Shown piece after piece: positions 32,437 through 43,999 of a DNA stretch of 64,000 nt. The notes under the pieces were generated by a model that was not told the DNA's origin, did no database searches, and worked only from the letters and a program-made list of their open reading frames with translations. The translations under genes and the position numbers were made by a program. Position 1 is the stretch's first letter. Every line of letters begins with the position of its first letter. This DNA comes from Termitomyces sp. T153 (Eukaryota; Basidiomycota; Agaricomycetes; Agaricales; Lyophyllaceae), in the NCBI GenBank assembly GCA_018296165.2, contig JACKQL020000005.1:434001-498000 (forward strand). The letters run 5' to 3'.

Positions 32437-34176
32437 TCAAATATGAGGTATGTTATCAATCCAGTCAACAGATGTGAAGATGCCCGAATTTGGCCTCCTG
32501 AATACCACAAACATCTCCACCAAAAGGAATAGACGTGCTAGGATATAGACAATCCCATTGGCGGAAGATAGAACTTCGCAAACACGGAAAGCAAGCGATC
32601 TCCGTGGTCGAGCTGTGTTACTTGGCCATCTTAATATCCATAATACACACTCTTCAGTAACAACAACAAAGATTGGGAGACAGGAGGTGGTGATTGAGGA
32701 AATGCGCCATAATGACTGCTCAGTTTTGCTTGAAAATTCGTAATACCACGCGAGGCAATGAGTAACTCCGAATATGACTGCTGCAACACAGCATATGCAT
32801 TCAACAAAAAGTCTTTCCCAGCCACTCCGCAAATGATAGACAATAAATCCATCATACAGAGGAGTTAGGGTATACAGAGAACTGAAAGCACGCAAGGGCT
32901 GGTCATTGAAGGGCTGGTTAGACACGTGGCTGGTTTGCAAACTGCGAGTTGACGCCAAAGTCTTTTTGTGATGAATCAATCCTTTCCAAGGCGCGTGACC
33001 GGGGACATCGATATTAGATGTGTCGTACGGAAGTATGCAACGTCCATGTAGAACGACTTGTTCTGGAATAGTCAAAGCAGGGGACATGGTGAGGGCAGGG
33101 GTGTTGGATGTACATCGGAGTCCAGCGGAGCTATTTTTCAATACCTGGCCTCCAAATGACTCAGATGGTTCCAATGATTGACTTGCATTGATATGAGTAA
33201 CATCATCATCATGCTTTGAACTGATGTCATCATCACAGTCCCTTGAACCTTGACTGCTGAAGAGAGTAGGTTCAGACTGTGAATAAAATGTAGGAAGATC
33301 CCTGCCGACGATCAAATTCCCTTTGGCGTTTTGCGCGGAAGACGATCGAACGTTGGACGTAAGTCGATCTTCAGAAGAGGGAGAACTCGCTACCCAGGTA
33401 GCTGGTTCACGATAGGTTGGAATTATGATTGGGCAGTCGACGTCGAAGGGCTTATTCCACCAAAAGAAGTATGTCGCAAAGTTGAGAATGGCAAACGCAA
33501 GTGTGGCAATCTCCAGCTCAGTGATAGCGAGATGCTGCACTGCACGCACAAAGATCTGTAGTATGAACCAAGTGACCTGAAGGATGAGTATAGATTTTGA
33601 TAAACAATCCCCTTTGCTTTTATCTCGTAGTTCATCCTGTGTAATGGTAATATCACCATTTCTCAAGTAAATTTCGAGGTCGTAAGGATGTATGGTCGAG
33701 TACCGGTCACTACCAGGTTTAAGAATTTGAAATCCATTCATGATCGCAAAGAAGCCATGGACCTCGGTCCACCCAAATTCTGAACAGAATTACAACGTTA
33801 TCAGCTATAGTTATAGCCTTGAGGGTTATGTTGCTATTCACATACTTTTATATTTACGTGCTAATTCACGCGCTGATAACCACTGCCAAAATGAGGACAA
33901 AACCATGAGTTCAGGAGCAAATAATGCCCAAAAAAACAAGCAGAGACGGTAGGAACGTTTCCCAACCCCAGTTTCAAGGGAGTAGGAAGACCCTTGGTGA
34001 ATGTTTGGATGGGCGGCCATCCAGGTACAAGCAAAGATGACAGTAAGGCAGCTCCAGACAATGTCGTAGATGCTTCGATTGTTGCATGAGGTGGCAAGTT
34101 GGGAGTTCAAATTAGAAGAGTCGGAAGGTAACGCCAGTCCTGCAGAGAGCTGGCGCAAACCGAGTGCAATGATCAT
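32437..34176 (-). CDS. Multi-pass membrane protein, tandem paralogue 4
   Basis: Exons 34176-33846 and 33779-32437 (donor GTATGT, acceptor TTCAG, 66-nt intron) join to 557 codons, the longest copy. Family features are all present: leader MIIALGLRQLSAGLALPS, HPNIHQ, a helix (LFFWALFAPELMVLSS), FGWTEVHGFFAIMNG, SKGDCLSKS (the Trp-Phe of the other copies is changed), WWNKPFDVDCPI, Ser-rich loop, a private segment with SNQPFNDQPLRAFSSLYTL, and C-terminal helices ending DWIDNIPHI. It lies just beyond the CG-decayed zone and is itself rich in CG, and its reading frame is intact. Likely functional, but its role is unknown. Confidence 0.75.
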
Positions 34177-34840
34177 CGTTGTGAATATGGAAATGCAAGG
34201 CTAGTGATTCAAGAAGAACAAGGAAAAATGGTGTGTGTGAAGGGCAAACAGCTCCTCCAGAAACATTATATACCATCTACTAAGTTTGTTTGCGTGCATC
34301 ATGGTGAAGAGACTATGAAAACCTTCTACAGCAAATTGGCACAGCGTTATCGTAAAGGACGTCAACGATCCATCAGATGAAGAGTCATCGCGTGGTGTCA
34401 GGTAATCCAGCTCCAATTCATCAAGCGCTCTCGAGGCCTAAATAGTAAGCACCGGCCTCGAAAAAGAACACAAGTCCCATGGCATAAGCCCAGCCTTCCT
34501 CTGGCACTTCAATTATTTACGCCCCCGAGACCTCAACAAAACGACTAAAGTGGATGAGATCATCATTGACCCCTCAACCGACAGTACCCTTCGAGCACAC
34601 AGCCTTGGACAGAGCACAATACGGTACCTCAGAAGCAAAGGATTACTCTCCCTCAGGTGACACTAGAAAAAGACCGAGTCAGCGCAGCAAGAAAAACACC
34701 AGTAACAGCAATGGAAACGACAACGGTTTGACAACAGCAGAACAGCTACACAACTGACAGCACAGCAAGGGAGCAAGGATAGCGGACAACAGCAATTGGT
34801 GTGCAAGGCACAGCAGGACAGCAAGAAGACATAGCGCTTG
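34177..34840. other. Intergenic, unit 4: no gene found
   Basis: Homologous to 14384-14990 in unit 1, including the TATATAAT box (minus strand, near 34265-34272) of the membrane gene. No conserved frame. Confidence 0.4.
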
Positions 34841-35122
34841 TTACAAGCTGTTCTGACGCCAGTAATCCAACGGTGGTGGGACTAAGCCGCGGCTGCGAGG
34901 ACAAACTACCTGCGCTTCAAACTGAGAGATGCGCTTATGCAAGGCCCACTCATTAAGGAACTGCTCAGCGCTCAGCATTGGTCCCGGCTGTACAGGCACC
35001 TGTGCGCCACTTGTGGTTGCCCCGAGGGTCGTGTCTGTGCCAGTTTGTCCGAGGTCTTTTGTCTTTTCCTTGTCCTGCTGCGATCTGGCTGTTGCTCCCA
35101 GCGAACCATGTAAATCTGTCAT
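34841..35122 (-). CDS. Small conserved ORF, unit 4 (93 residues)
   Basis: This is the counterpart of the 80-residue ORF in units 1 and 2, starting MTDLHGSLG. A block after residue 9 differs by indels (ATARSQQDKEKTKDLG), and the core QVPVQPGPMLSAEQFLNEWALHKRIS is kept with the end changed to a longer tail. TATAAATA lies about 140 bases upstream. The frame is maintained despite indels, which hints at coding constraint, but the sample is small. Confidence 0.4.
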   Translation of the reverse strand: MTDLHGSLGATARSQQDKEKTKDLGQTGTDTTLGATTSGAQVPVQPGPMLSAEQFLNEWALHKRISQFEAQVVCPRSRGLVPPPLDYWRQNSL

Positions 35123-35412
35123 TGTAAGTCAATAAGTCAATAAGTAAATTTGATCAATTCGAAAAAGCTTCAGAAAAAAGGAGATACGCGCACACGAAGA
35201 TGTCGTCAGAGCAGCAGGTTTGATCACTTGCCTCCACGGTCCACGGATATCTTGACGCTCTATTTATACATCTATGTACACATCATATTAGGATACTCTC
35301 CATACCATGATACGACTCACTCGCTCAATTACGGCCTGGAACAGAGCTCAGCATTTGAATGTGACCTCTGCACGCTCGAATCTGATTCAAAATCAATCAC
35401 ACCTCACACCGC

Positions 35413-35461
35413 ACCCACGCCCACGCCCACGCCCACGCCCACGCCCACGCCCACGCCCACG
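35413..35461. repeat. (CCCACG)n hexanucleotide microsatellite
   Basis: Eight perfect copies of CCCACG. Units 1-4 have at most two or three here (CACGCCCACGCC), so this is a unit 5-specific expansion within the complement of the DUS1 tail. Confidence 0.9.
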
Positions 35462-35659
35462 CCTCCCTCTGGCGCTAACTTCACCCTCTTCACCCCATCT
35501 CCATTAGCATCCGAATCCACATCCCTCTCACATCCTCCTGTATTTCTTCAGGCGGACGTCGTTTGGCAGGCACAGCACTAGCAGGTATGAATCGCACATT
35601 CCAAATCAGCCGGTGTGCCTGACAAAGGGCTCGGAGACAGAGACGTTACCTGACTCTAT

Positions 35660-36881
35660 CGAGTTTGTGGAGTCATGCAGGAGCTCCTTCTGCTCCTTTG
35701 CCTTCTCAACCGCGACGACTGAGGGTACAATCAACAAACCCTGAACACCGCAACGCTCTGAAAACTTACCTTTCACCTTCCCCGCCTTCTTCCCATGCGG
35801 ATCAGCTGAAACATCCGGAGGTAAAGGCCCAAAGTACGGCTACGCGATCCACCACGGCAGAACGTCCAACCCCGTCTTTTCATCTTTCACCACAAGATTC
35901 TCGATCGGTACTGTCTCATTCTGTGTCGTGATAGGTGCATCGATTTGGTTTCTGTGCGTATCATCAGCATCCGGTTTTCTAAGTCAATACTCGAGGTGGG
36001 AACAAACGAATTTCAAGTCTCCGTGCCAGCTGCCTCACGATCTCCTTCTCAAGCGCGGGCAGGGGAATCTTGAACAGGTGTCCTTTGACTGCGGAGGGCG
36101 AGGTGCGTATGCATTGCGAGGACGATGGAAAGGTATTCAAGTGCGACTGTTGAGTGCGGGAGAGGGGGTGTTAGTGTGGAATGGGTGTGGTTGCGTTGTT
36201 GTCCTTCAGTGGGCGTGGAAGAGGTGGAGAGCCCACGGAACAGGGCAGGGTTGTATAAGACCGGCAAACATGACGCCGTCTGCGCCTGTCTCGTCTATGC
36301 AGCGTTGTACGTGTCGTTTGCGAAGACGGGGATGGATACGGTGCGTTTGACAGCTGCGATGTGTGCGTAGGATGCGAGACCCTAGTTGGAGATAAGTACT
36401 GAGTGGAGGAAAGGAAAGAGCTCGGCCATTGACTCACAGTGTTTCTTCCTCTGTTCATGCGTTCGTCCATGACAAGTGATAATTTGCGCCCCTGTGAGGT
36501 CAAGCATTTTTGCATACTCGATTGTCTTTCCGATAGAAGGAAACACGCGAAACTCGACCGTGACGTGCACGGAGAGGTCCCTGTAGAGCGCATTGACTTG
36601 ATTGATTGTTTACAGTCAGTCATATAGGAAGCAAAATACATCCTCATATTGTATGTTAGATCCCACTCGTCCTGCAAAAACGAACCATAGTGTCCCCTCC
36701 GCGAGATATCCTGCGGGCAGCCGAGGTCAATGTCTACACCGTCGCAGTGAGCCTCGACGAGCTTGGCTGATCGGAGGAGTGTGTCAGGGTCGTCGGAGCA
36801 AAATTGGTGGTGGCCGCTGTGTTGTAAATGTGGCACCGGACTACCAGAGCCTATAGAGCTTGAAGCATATGTCCTGAACAC
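35660..36881 (-). pseudogene. DUS1-like tRNA-dihydrouridine synthase, left-arm copy (broken)
   Basis: Enzymes of this family reduce uridines 16/17 in tRNA with FMN. The minus strand shows the catalytic-domain hallmark VDIDLGCPQDISRRGHYG near 36690-36750, preceded by DDPDTLLRSAKLVEAHCD, then FLQDEWDL, FRVFPSIGKTIEYAKMLDL, GAQIITCHGRTHEQR, a LYNPALFRGL block, and the C-terminal segment found in the array. The N-terminal ~80 residues are missing; the donor after TYNM reads GATGTA instead of GTATGT; several frameshifts separate the blocks; and the residues before LYNPALF (where the family has a conserved EGN-like loop) are lost. It is the most complete copy, yet not functional. Confidence 0.75.
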
Positions 36882-37274
36882 AATTGCATTGTATGTAGGA
36901 GTTCAGATCCACAGTCAACTGGAACGCGCGTTTGAAAACTCAAGACAAAAAATTACTATTTAAGGTTCGCCTTTCTTCTCGCGGCTCAGCCAGGCTTTCA
37001 AAATCCTAGGCCCGAGGCCACAGGCCGTTTCAAGCCCGAACCGCGGCTTGTGGCGGCTCGGCTTTTTTATCTCGGCTGTGGCCAGCTTCAGGCCTTGGGC
37101 CGAGCAGGCCTGTCCTGTCACATCACTAAATTGGACCTTCTGAGTTGAAGGCACATCAAGTGAGGGAATCGCGCGCTTTGATAAAAACCTCACGCAAGCG
37201 CGGGTATCCGAGAATACAATATATACAGCAATCACTGGTTCACGAAAAATGTGAAATTGAGTAAATTGTAACGA
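36882..37274. other. Between DUS1 and halogenase pseudogenes: GC-rich possible MITE
   Basis: 36965-37135 is rich in GGCC and CCGAGG/CTCGGC-type complementary words and ends GTGACATCACTAA; the counterpart at 59085-59225 is diverged but keeps this composition. It could be a small non-autonomous DNA element, but I find no clear terminal repeats or target duplication. The rest is AT-rich 3' flank of the halogenase gene. Confidence 0.3.
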
Positions 37275-39346
<2,072 letters not shown>

Positions 39347-40989
39347 GATTATACTATACGGACGAAGGAGACGAGTTTGACGTTTTTATACTGCTCCACT
39401 CAGGCTTGCGGAACGATCTGTCTGGATATCTACAGAATCTGTGGATAAATCCCGAAGATCGTCGGGATATGTTGATCTCTTAATCAATGTCAGCTAGCTG
39501 GGCATACATAATTGCCAATATGACAGAGGAGATCAGGGGGTGGATCGACAGAAAATGCAGGCTCTACAGGATCGAGTCATAGCTCGCAAGTCCTGGAGTC
39601 ACTCAGAGCAACGAACATCTGGATTTGATTTGAGTCAACATGGATTGAAATGGATGATTAGAATTGCAGCCAAGACCGATACAAAGGACGACAAGGAGAC
39701 TCGTAGAATAAGTAACGCGTTTACATCCACAATGACACTCGCCATCCATATTTGGAAATCCCGACTACGACCACAGAACGTATGAGTCAGCTTTTCCCTT
39801 TTTTTGTGGCTTCTGTCATGGATGTTCGCAAAAACTTGAAGCCGATCATAAAAATTGTCGATGTTTTTCGTGTATGTATTGAAATCTCCTGAGTCGTAAC
39901 GAGGAAGGGACGATCCTGATAAACGCAGATCCGATCGCCAACCCAGATAGCTCAGCCTAAAGCTCAGGTCAAGCAGGACGGTGAAATGATTGCTGATCAT
40001 GAACTTCGCAAACTTCTGTGTTAGTCTATGGTTGACCATAGTAGCTGCAACACTCAGGCCGTCACGGTAATGGCTACCCTCAATCTAACTCAGACGTTTC
40101 GGTCGGCGAAAACAGACACGCGGCCATCAGCGGATCGTCCTACTACGTGGTGGCGCATGCGAGAGGGAAGGAAATTTTCCATCGACAAGCCCAACACCTA
40201 TGCGAGGAACGCACACGTTGATCTCCGTATAAATCGCTCAAGATCAAGAAATTACCCCATTCGACGGGTGATTCAAATTTGCAGCATATGTAGTATGTAG
40301 GCTACCTCCATAGCAACCAAGGGGAACCAACCTCCACCAACTATGGTGACACTTTGTGTAATCTACCGAACAATATGTAGCGTTAGGCTTTGAGGTACGC
40401 ATGCATATCAGCCCAGTGCTGTCTACGAGAACGATTACTTGAAGTACATAGCAACGCACACACACAAAAGTGTTGCGGTTGCAGATAAATTTACATGCAC
40501 TTCTGGTCGATATTTACAAGGGTCTGGGCGTTTAGGCCCAGTAGGTACCATGCCCTGTCTGTTGAGATTTCAGGTTGACGGAAGTACTACCACACTATAT
40601 TTCTCTTTTTGTCTTACTCACATGACAGAGTTCTCAATCTTCATTCCTGGTGAGGTTTGTGGTCTTTATTCTAAAACCACGAACCTCCAGGTAAGTACTG
40701 GACAATTTAGCTACGCTACGCATGAATATGATTCTATTTGAAAACCACGAACCTCCAGGTGTTCTTATCACTTAGGCAGTGTTACCTTTTGGTTGTTAGG
40801 TCTGTTCCCTTCTCCTGTGCACGTATAACTGCAACAGGTTATGGGCCCCGGCCCACAGACTTACGTACCAAAGTTTCCAGTTTGCCCACCTCTAGCTCCA
40901 TTCTCCAACATTGCAGCGGAATCCATTCAGTTAGGATTTACCTCCCATCACGCTTTTCCTGCGCCCGTCAATCTTGAATCTAATCTACA
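39347..40989. other. Unassigned part of the left arm, with repeat R
   Basis: A 134-codon minus-strand frame (39635-40039) has no recognisable domain. Repeat R (about 40336-40560) recurs at 47808-48040 and inverted at 55660-55884; it may be LTR or leader sequence of the copia element whose gag begins at 40990. No other gene is apparent. Confidence 0.4.
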
Positions 40990-41347
40990 ATGAATGACGC
41001 CACTTCCTCTTCTTGATCTCCAATGTCAAAATTAGGTTTCATCAAATATGTTGAATGGGAAAAGGCAATGTATGGATGCCTGATGTCTGTTGGTGGCGCA
41101 CAAATTGTCAAGGGACTGGAGGCTTGCCCCAAGCTCAAAGAGAATGATCTAGTTTCACTCTCAGCCTTTAACACTTACCAACTCCATAGCAACAAGGACA
41201 CAGGAGAGATTTACCAATGGCTATACAAGGTCAACAAGATAGACATTGATGCTATTTGAGATGATCTGGCTGCAATGTGCACCAAGCTACATGAGATACA
41301 CTCAAAATCAGACCCCAATGTGCATTTTAATTCCTTGAGTAACTTGT
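40990..41347 (+). pseudogene. Ty1/copia gag start, left-arm copy (truncated)
   Basis: ATG 40990 opens MNDATSSS, a TGA follows, then MSKLGFIKYVEWEKAMYGCL resembles the copia gag N-terminus (substrate-like YxxWxxxM pattern), with a further TGA after KIDIDAI and NSLS at the end. The frame is lost at 41347, where the arm ends and an unrelated gypsy gag starts. The right-arm copy runs on for another 200 bases, so the break is on this side. Confidence 0.6.
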
Positions 41348-42600
41348 ATTTGTACATCTGGAGGGGAACATTGAGGTTCTTCTGTCTCAGAATGAAGGAC
41401 ATCAGAAGAAGTGATTTCATTTTCTATTGACAGACATGGGAACCTGTTAGCACCCAGCAATGGAGGCATACACCTCATCTGTTGCTCAACTAAAAATCCT
41501 CCTCCAGCTCCAGGGATAACAAGCACATGCTGATCTCCTCCAGGATCAATTCCGGTGTAGGCTCATCTGGTGATTGGGCTCTAGCAGCATCCTTTGTAGC
41601 CAGCAGCTGCAGGAGGAGCTCCTCCTGCTCTGCTGTGGAGAGGTAGTGTACCTCCAGACCCAAGGGACAATGTCATGCAAAGTGCCCAGACTTCTGGCAT
41701 CTCTGGCACAGTAGCAGTGCAGCACAGAGCTGTCTGGCTGTGTCCACATCCATGGGGATACCCAGTGGCAAGGGGTGTGTTGCAGAGATGGCAGGAGTAA
41801 GGGCTGGCACTGGGTGAGCAGGTATGGCATGGCAGAAACTGGTGACTAGAGCAGGGCGCAGTGCAGAATGTGGGCAGTGGAGCTCCCTCCAGATCTCTAT
41901 GAGTTGCCACTGGTCCTAGGCCACCTTGTACCATGATGCAATCTTTTCATTGTCCAGGCAACTCTTTGCAAGACTGTCGATGCATTCCACAAGTAGGTGT
42001 AGGCCATCCCAGAATGTGAGGCATAACTAAAGGCCATCAGGGTAGGTGGCCTGCACAACCAGAGCCTGGAAGGAGTCAATGTACTTGTCCAGTTTACACT
42101 TCCCTTGCCCATATTGCTCCCAGTCACATAGCATCAAGGCAGCAGTTTTGGCAGGGTCTAATGGGAAGAACTCCATATGGAAGTCCTTCTCAAAGGTGGC
42201 CCAGTCCAGAAAACTTCCAACACCTCCAGGATGACAAAAAACTCATAATGTGTAGGTAGGGGCACATCTGGTCTTCATGTATGACAGTACCCAGGCTATT
42301 TTCAATGCATGTTAGGTGTTCAAGCAGTGCCTGGAGCAATTGGGAGATAAGATCTGTGGTTTGACAAAGAAGGGAGAGTTTGGTAGTGTGGTGAGTGAGA
42401 GACAATTGCATTAATTGCACCTGATTTTCTAGGTGTAGCAGTTGGGTTCAGGCTTCTATGGGGCTGGGGCCTCCAAGGGTGTATCTTGGTTGGTGAGCTG
42501 AGACATAGAACTCTGCAGTGCTTAACCCTAGTGAGGAAGCAACAGATAGCAGCTTTCTGGTGGCTATGAGGGGCATCCAGACCAATTTGAGGTGACATGT
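41348..42600 (-). pseudogene. Ty3/gypsy gag, decayed and truncated
   Basis: The minus strand, starting just after a 5' LTR, carries a gag related to the one at 62535-63829: the zinc knuckle CQRCQKSGHFA.HC is visible at about 41665-41705 with a stop in place of one residue, and a retrotrans-gag-like region precedes it (AKTAALMLCDWEQYGQGK-like complement at 42100-42160). Several stops and small deletions interrupt it. It ends abruptly at the inverted-repeat edge (41347). Few CG dinucleotides remain. Confidence 0.6.
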
Positions 42601-42605
42601 TCTGC

Positions 42606-42979
42606 TGTAAGGGCAACCTCCTGGGCAGTGGATTGGAGTCATCCAGCTAGCTAGCAGAGGGAAATCCAAAGTTTATTAGCAAGAGTAGACAACAATACAA
42701 TCAGTAACTAATCACCTAGCAGAGAGGAATCCAAAAAGAACAAGTCTAAGGATCCCTGCTGCTTGGCGCAGCACTTCAGTGGGCAGCAGAGGCATGGAAA
42801 CTACTGTACAGAAGGCTGGAGCTAGTCCTAACCCTAGAACAATGATTGGTGAGGTATCACAGAGAACTCTGCAGTTCTCCAGAGATCTCCATGGCTCTGG
42901 AACAAGCTCTGGAGGTGTTAAACAGGCTGCAGAGATGCTGGAACAGGTTGTGGAGGTTGGAAATGGAAGCACCCTAACA
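42606..42979 (-). repeat. 5' LTR (family LTR1) of the truncated gypsy element
   Basis: In minus orientation TGTTAGGGTGCTTCC...GCCCTTACA, 374 bp. It matches LTR1 copies at 51190-51557, 53922-54664 and 61978-62388. The interior begins GCAGAACATGTC, as after the LTR at 62388 (GCAGAACAAGTC). Confidence 0.8.
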
Positions 42980-43006
42980 GACACTTAGTGCTCTGACCAA
43001 AGACAC

Positions 43007-43800
43007 TGTCTTGGAAGCCTTCTGCAGTGAAGAGGTCCAATGCTGCACTATTGAAGACAAAGCTGCTGAGTCCTTACTAGGCAGACATGACATCCTGCAC
43101 TTATAGCCTGGTGTTCTAGAGAGGTCCAGAAGGTGGATACTTGTGAGTATAAGCTAGGGGAAGCAGTCCAAACAGGTCTGGGGTGGTCTGGAGAAGTCTA
43201 AGACTAAGTACAATAAGTGTTGGGCTTGGAGGTGCATCAGGCACAAGTCCAGAGGTGAATATACAGATTGTGGAGCAGCAGAGGTCACACAAGTGATGTG
43301 AGCAGGGCCAGAGATTGATGGGAGATCAATTAAGGTTGATGGGTTCTGGAGCCAAGCATAGGCAAGGTCTGTAGTTAATTATTTCAAGTACAAGGTTGTG
43401 AAAATAAGATTGGTGTTTGTAACAAAGTTAAAGTGACAAGGAACTTAGGTAATGATAAAGGAAACTGAGGCAGATGCAATGAGATGGAGTTGAGACAAGA
43501 CAGAAATAAGAATAATAGATTGTAATGCAAGACTAGAGATAAGAAACAGAGGCAAGACCAGGAAATGTAAAAAACACAGAACCTAACAAGAGAATAATGG
43601 CAATATCAAGACTAGTGTAACAGATGCTACTCTAAAACTTATATACTAACTACTGGGCCTCCTCTGGGGACTGAGGGTTTGATGGCAGGGCTTGTTAATG
43701 CTGTGCAGGGTTGATGGGTGTTGGTTTTGATTAGATGGTGGGCTGCAGCAATATTCTGATGGGAACTGATGAGAACATGGTCTGCCCCATAGCTATTAGG
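43007..43800 (-). repeat. Decayed LTR2 remnant
   Basis: In minus orientation similar to the LTR2 copies: GAGTCCTTACTAGGC at 43070-43084, the AAGACTAGT...TATATACT promoter part near 43610-43650, and GGGTGTTGGTTTTGAT at 43707. The ends are not clear; TGTC at 43008 may be the terminal edge. CG is almost absent. Confidence 0.6.
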
Positions 43801-43999
43801 AAGTTCCAGAGGGGTTGGGTAAGTCAAGGGGACAAGTTAGCAACATGTGCCTGGGTCAGAAGAAATGTTGGCATTTTCCATTCTTCCTCCATTGCTGGGA
43901 CCCAAAGTTCCAGCTGTTTCATTGCCTCCTCATATTTTTGGGACTTGTTCTGGGCTGGAACTATCTGGGCTGATTGCAGCTAGGAACATGTAGGCATCC

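Noticed and set aside
36960..37140. tRNA or other structured RNA in the GC-rich stretch
   Set aside because: No B box or cloverleaf pairing; complementary GGCC-type words are better explained by a small decayed repeat.
39635..40039. 134-codon frame, perfectly conserved at 56181-56585
   Set aside because: The conservation follows from the identical inverted-repeat arms, not from selection; no motif and no splice context.
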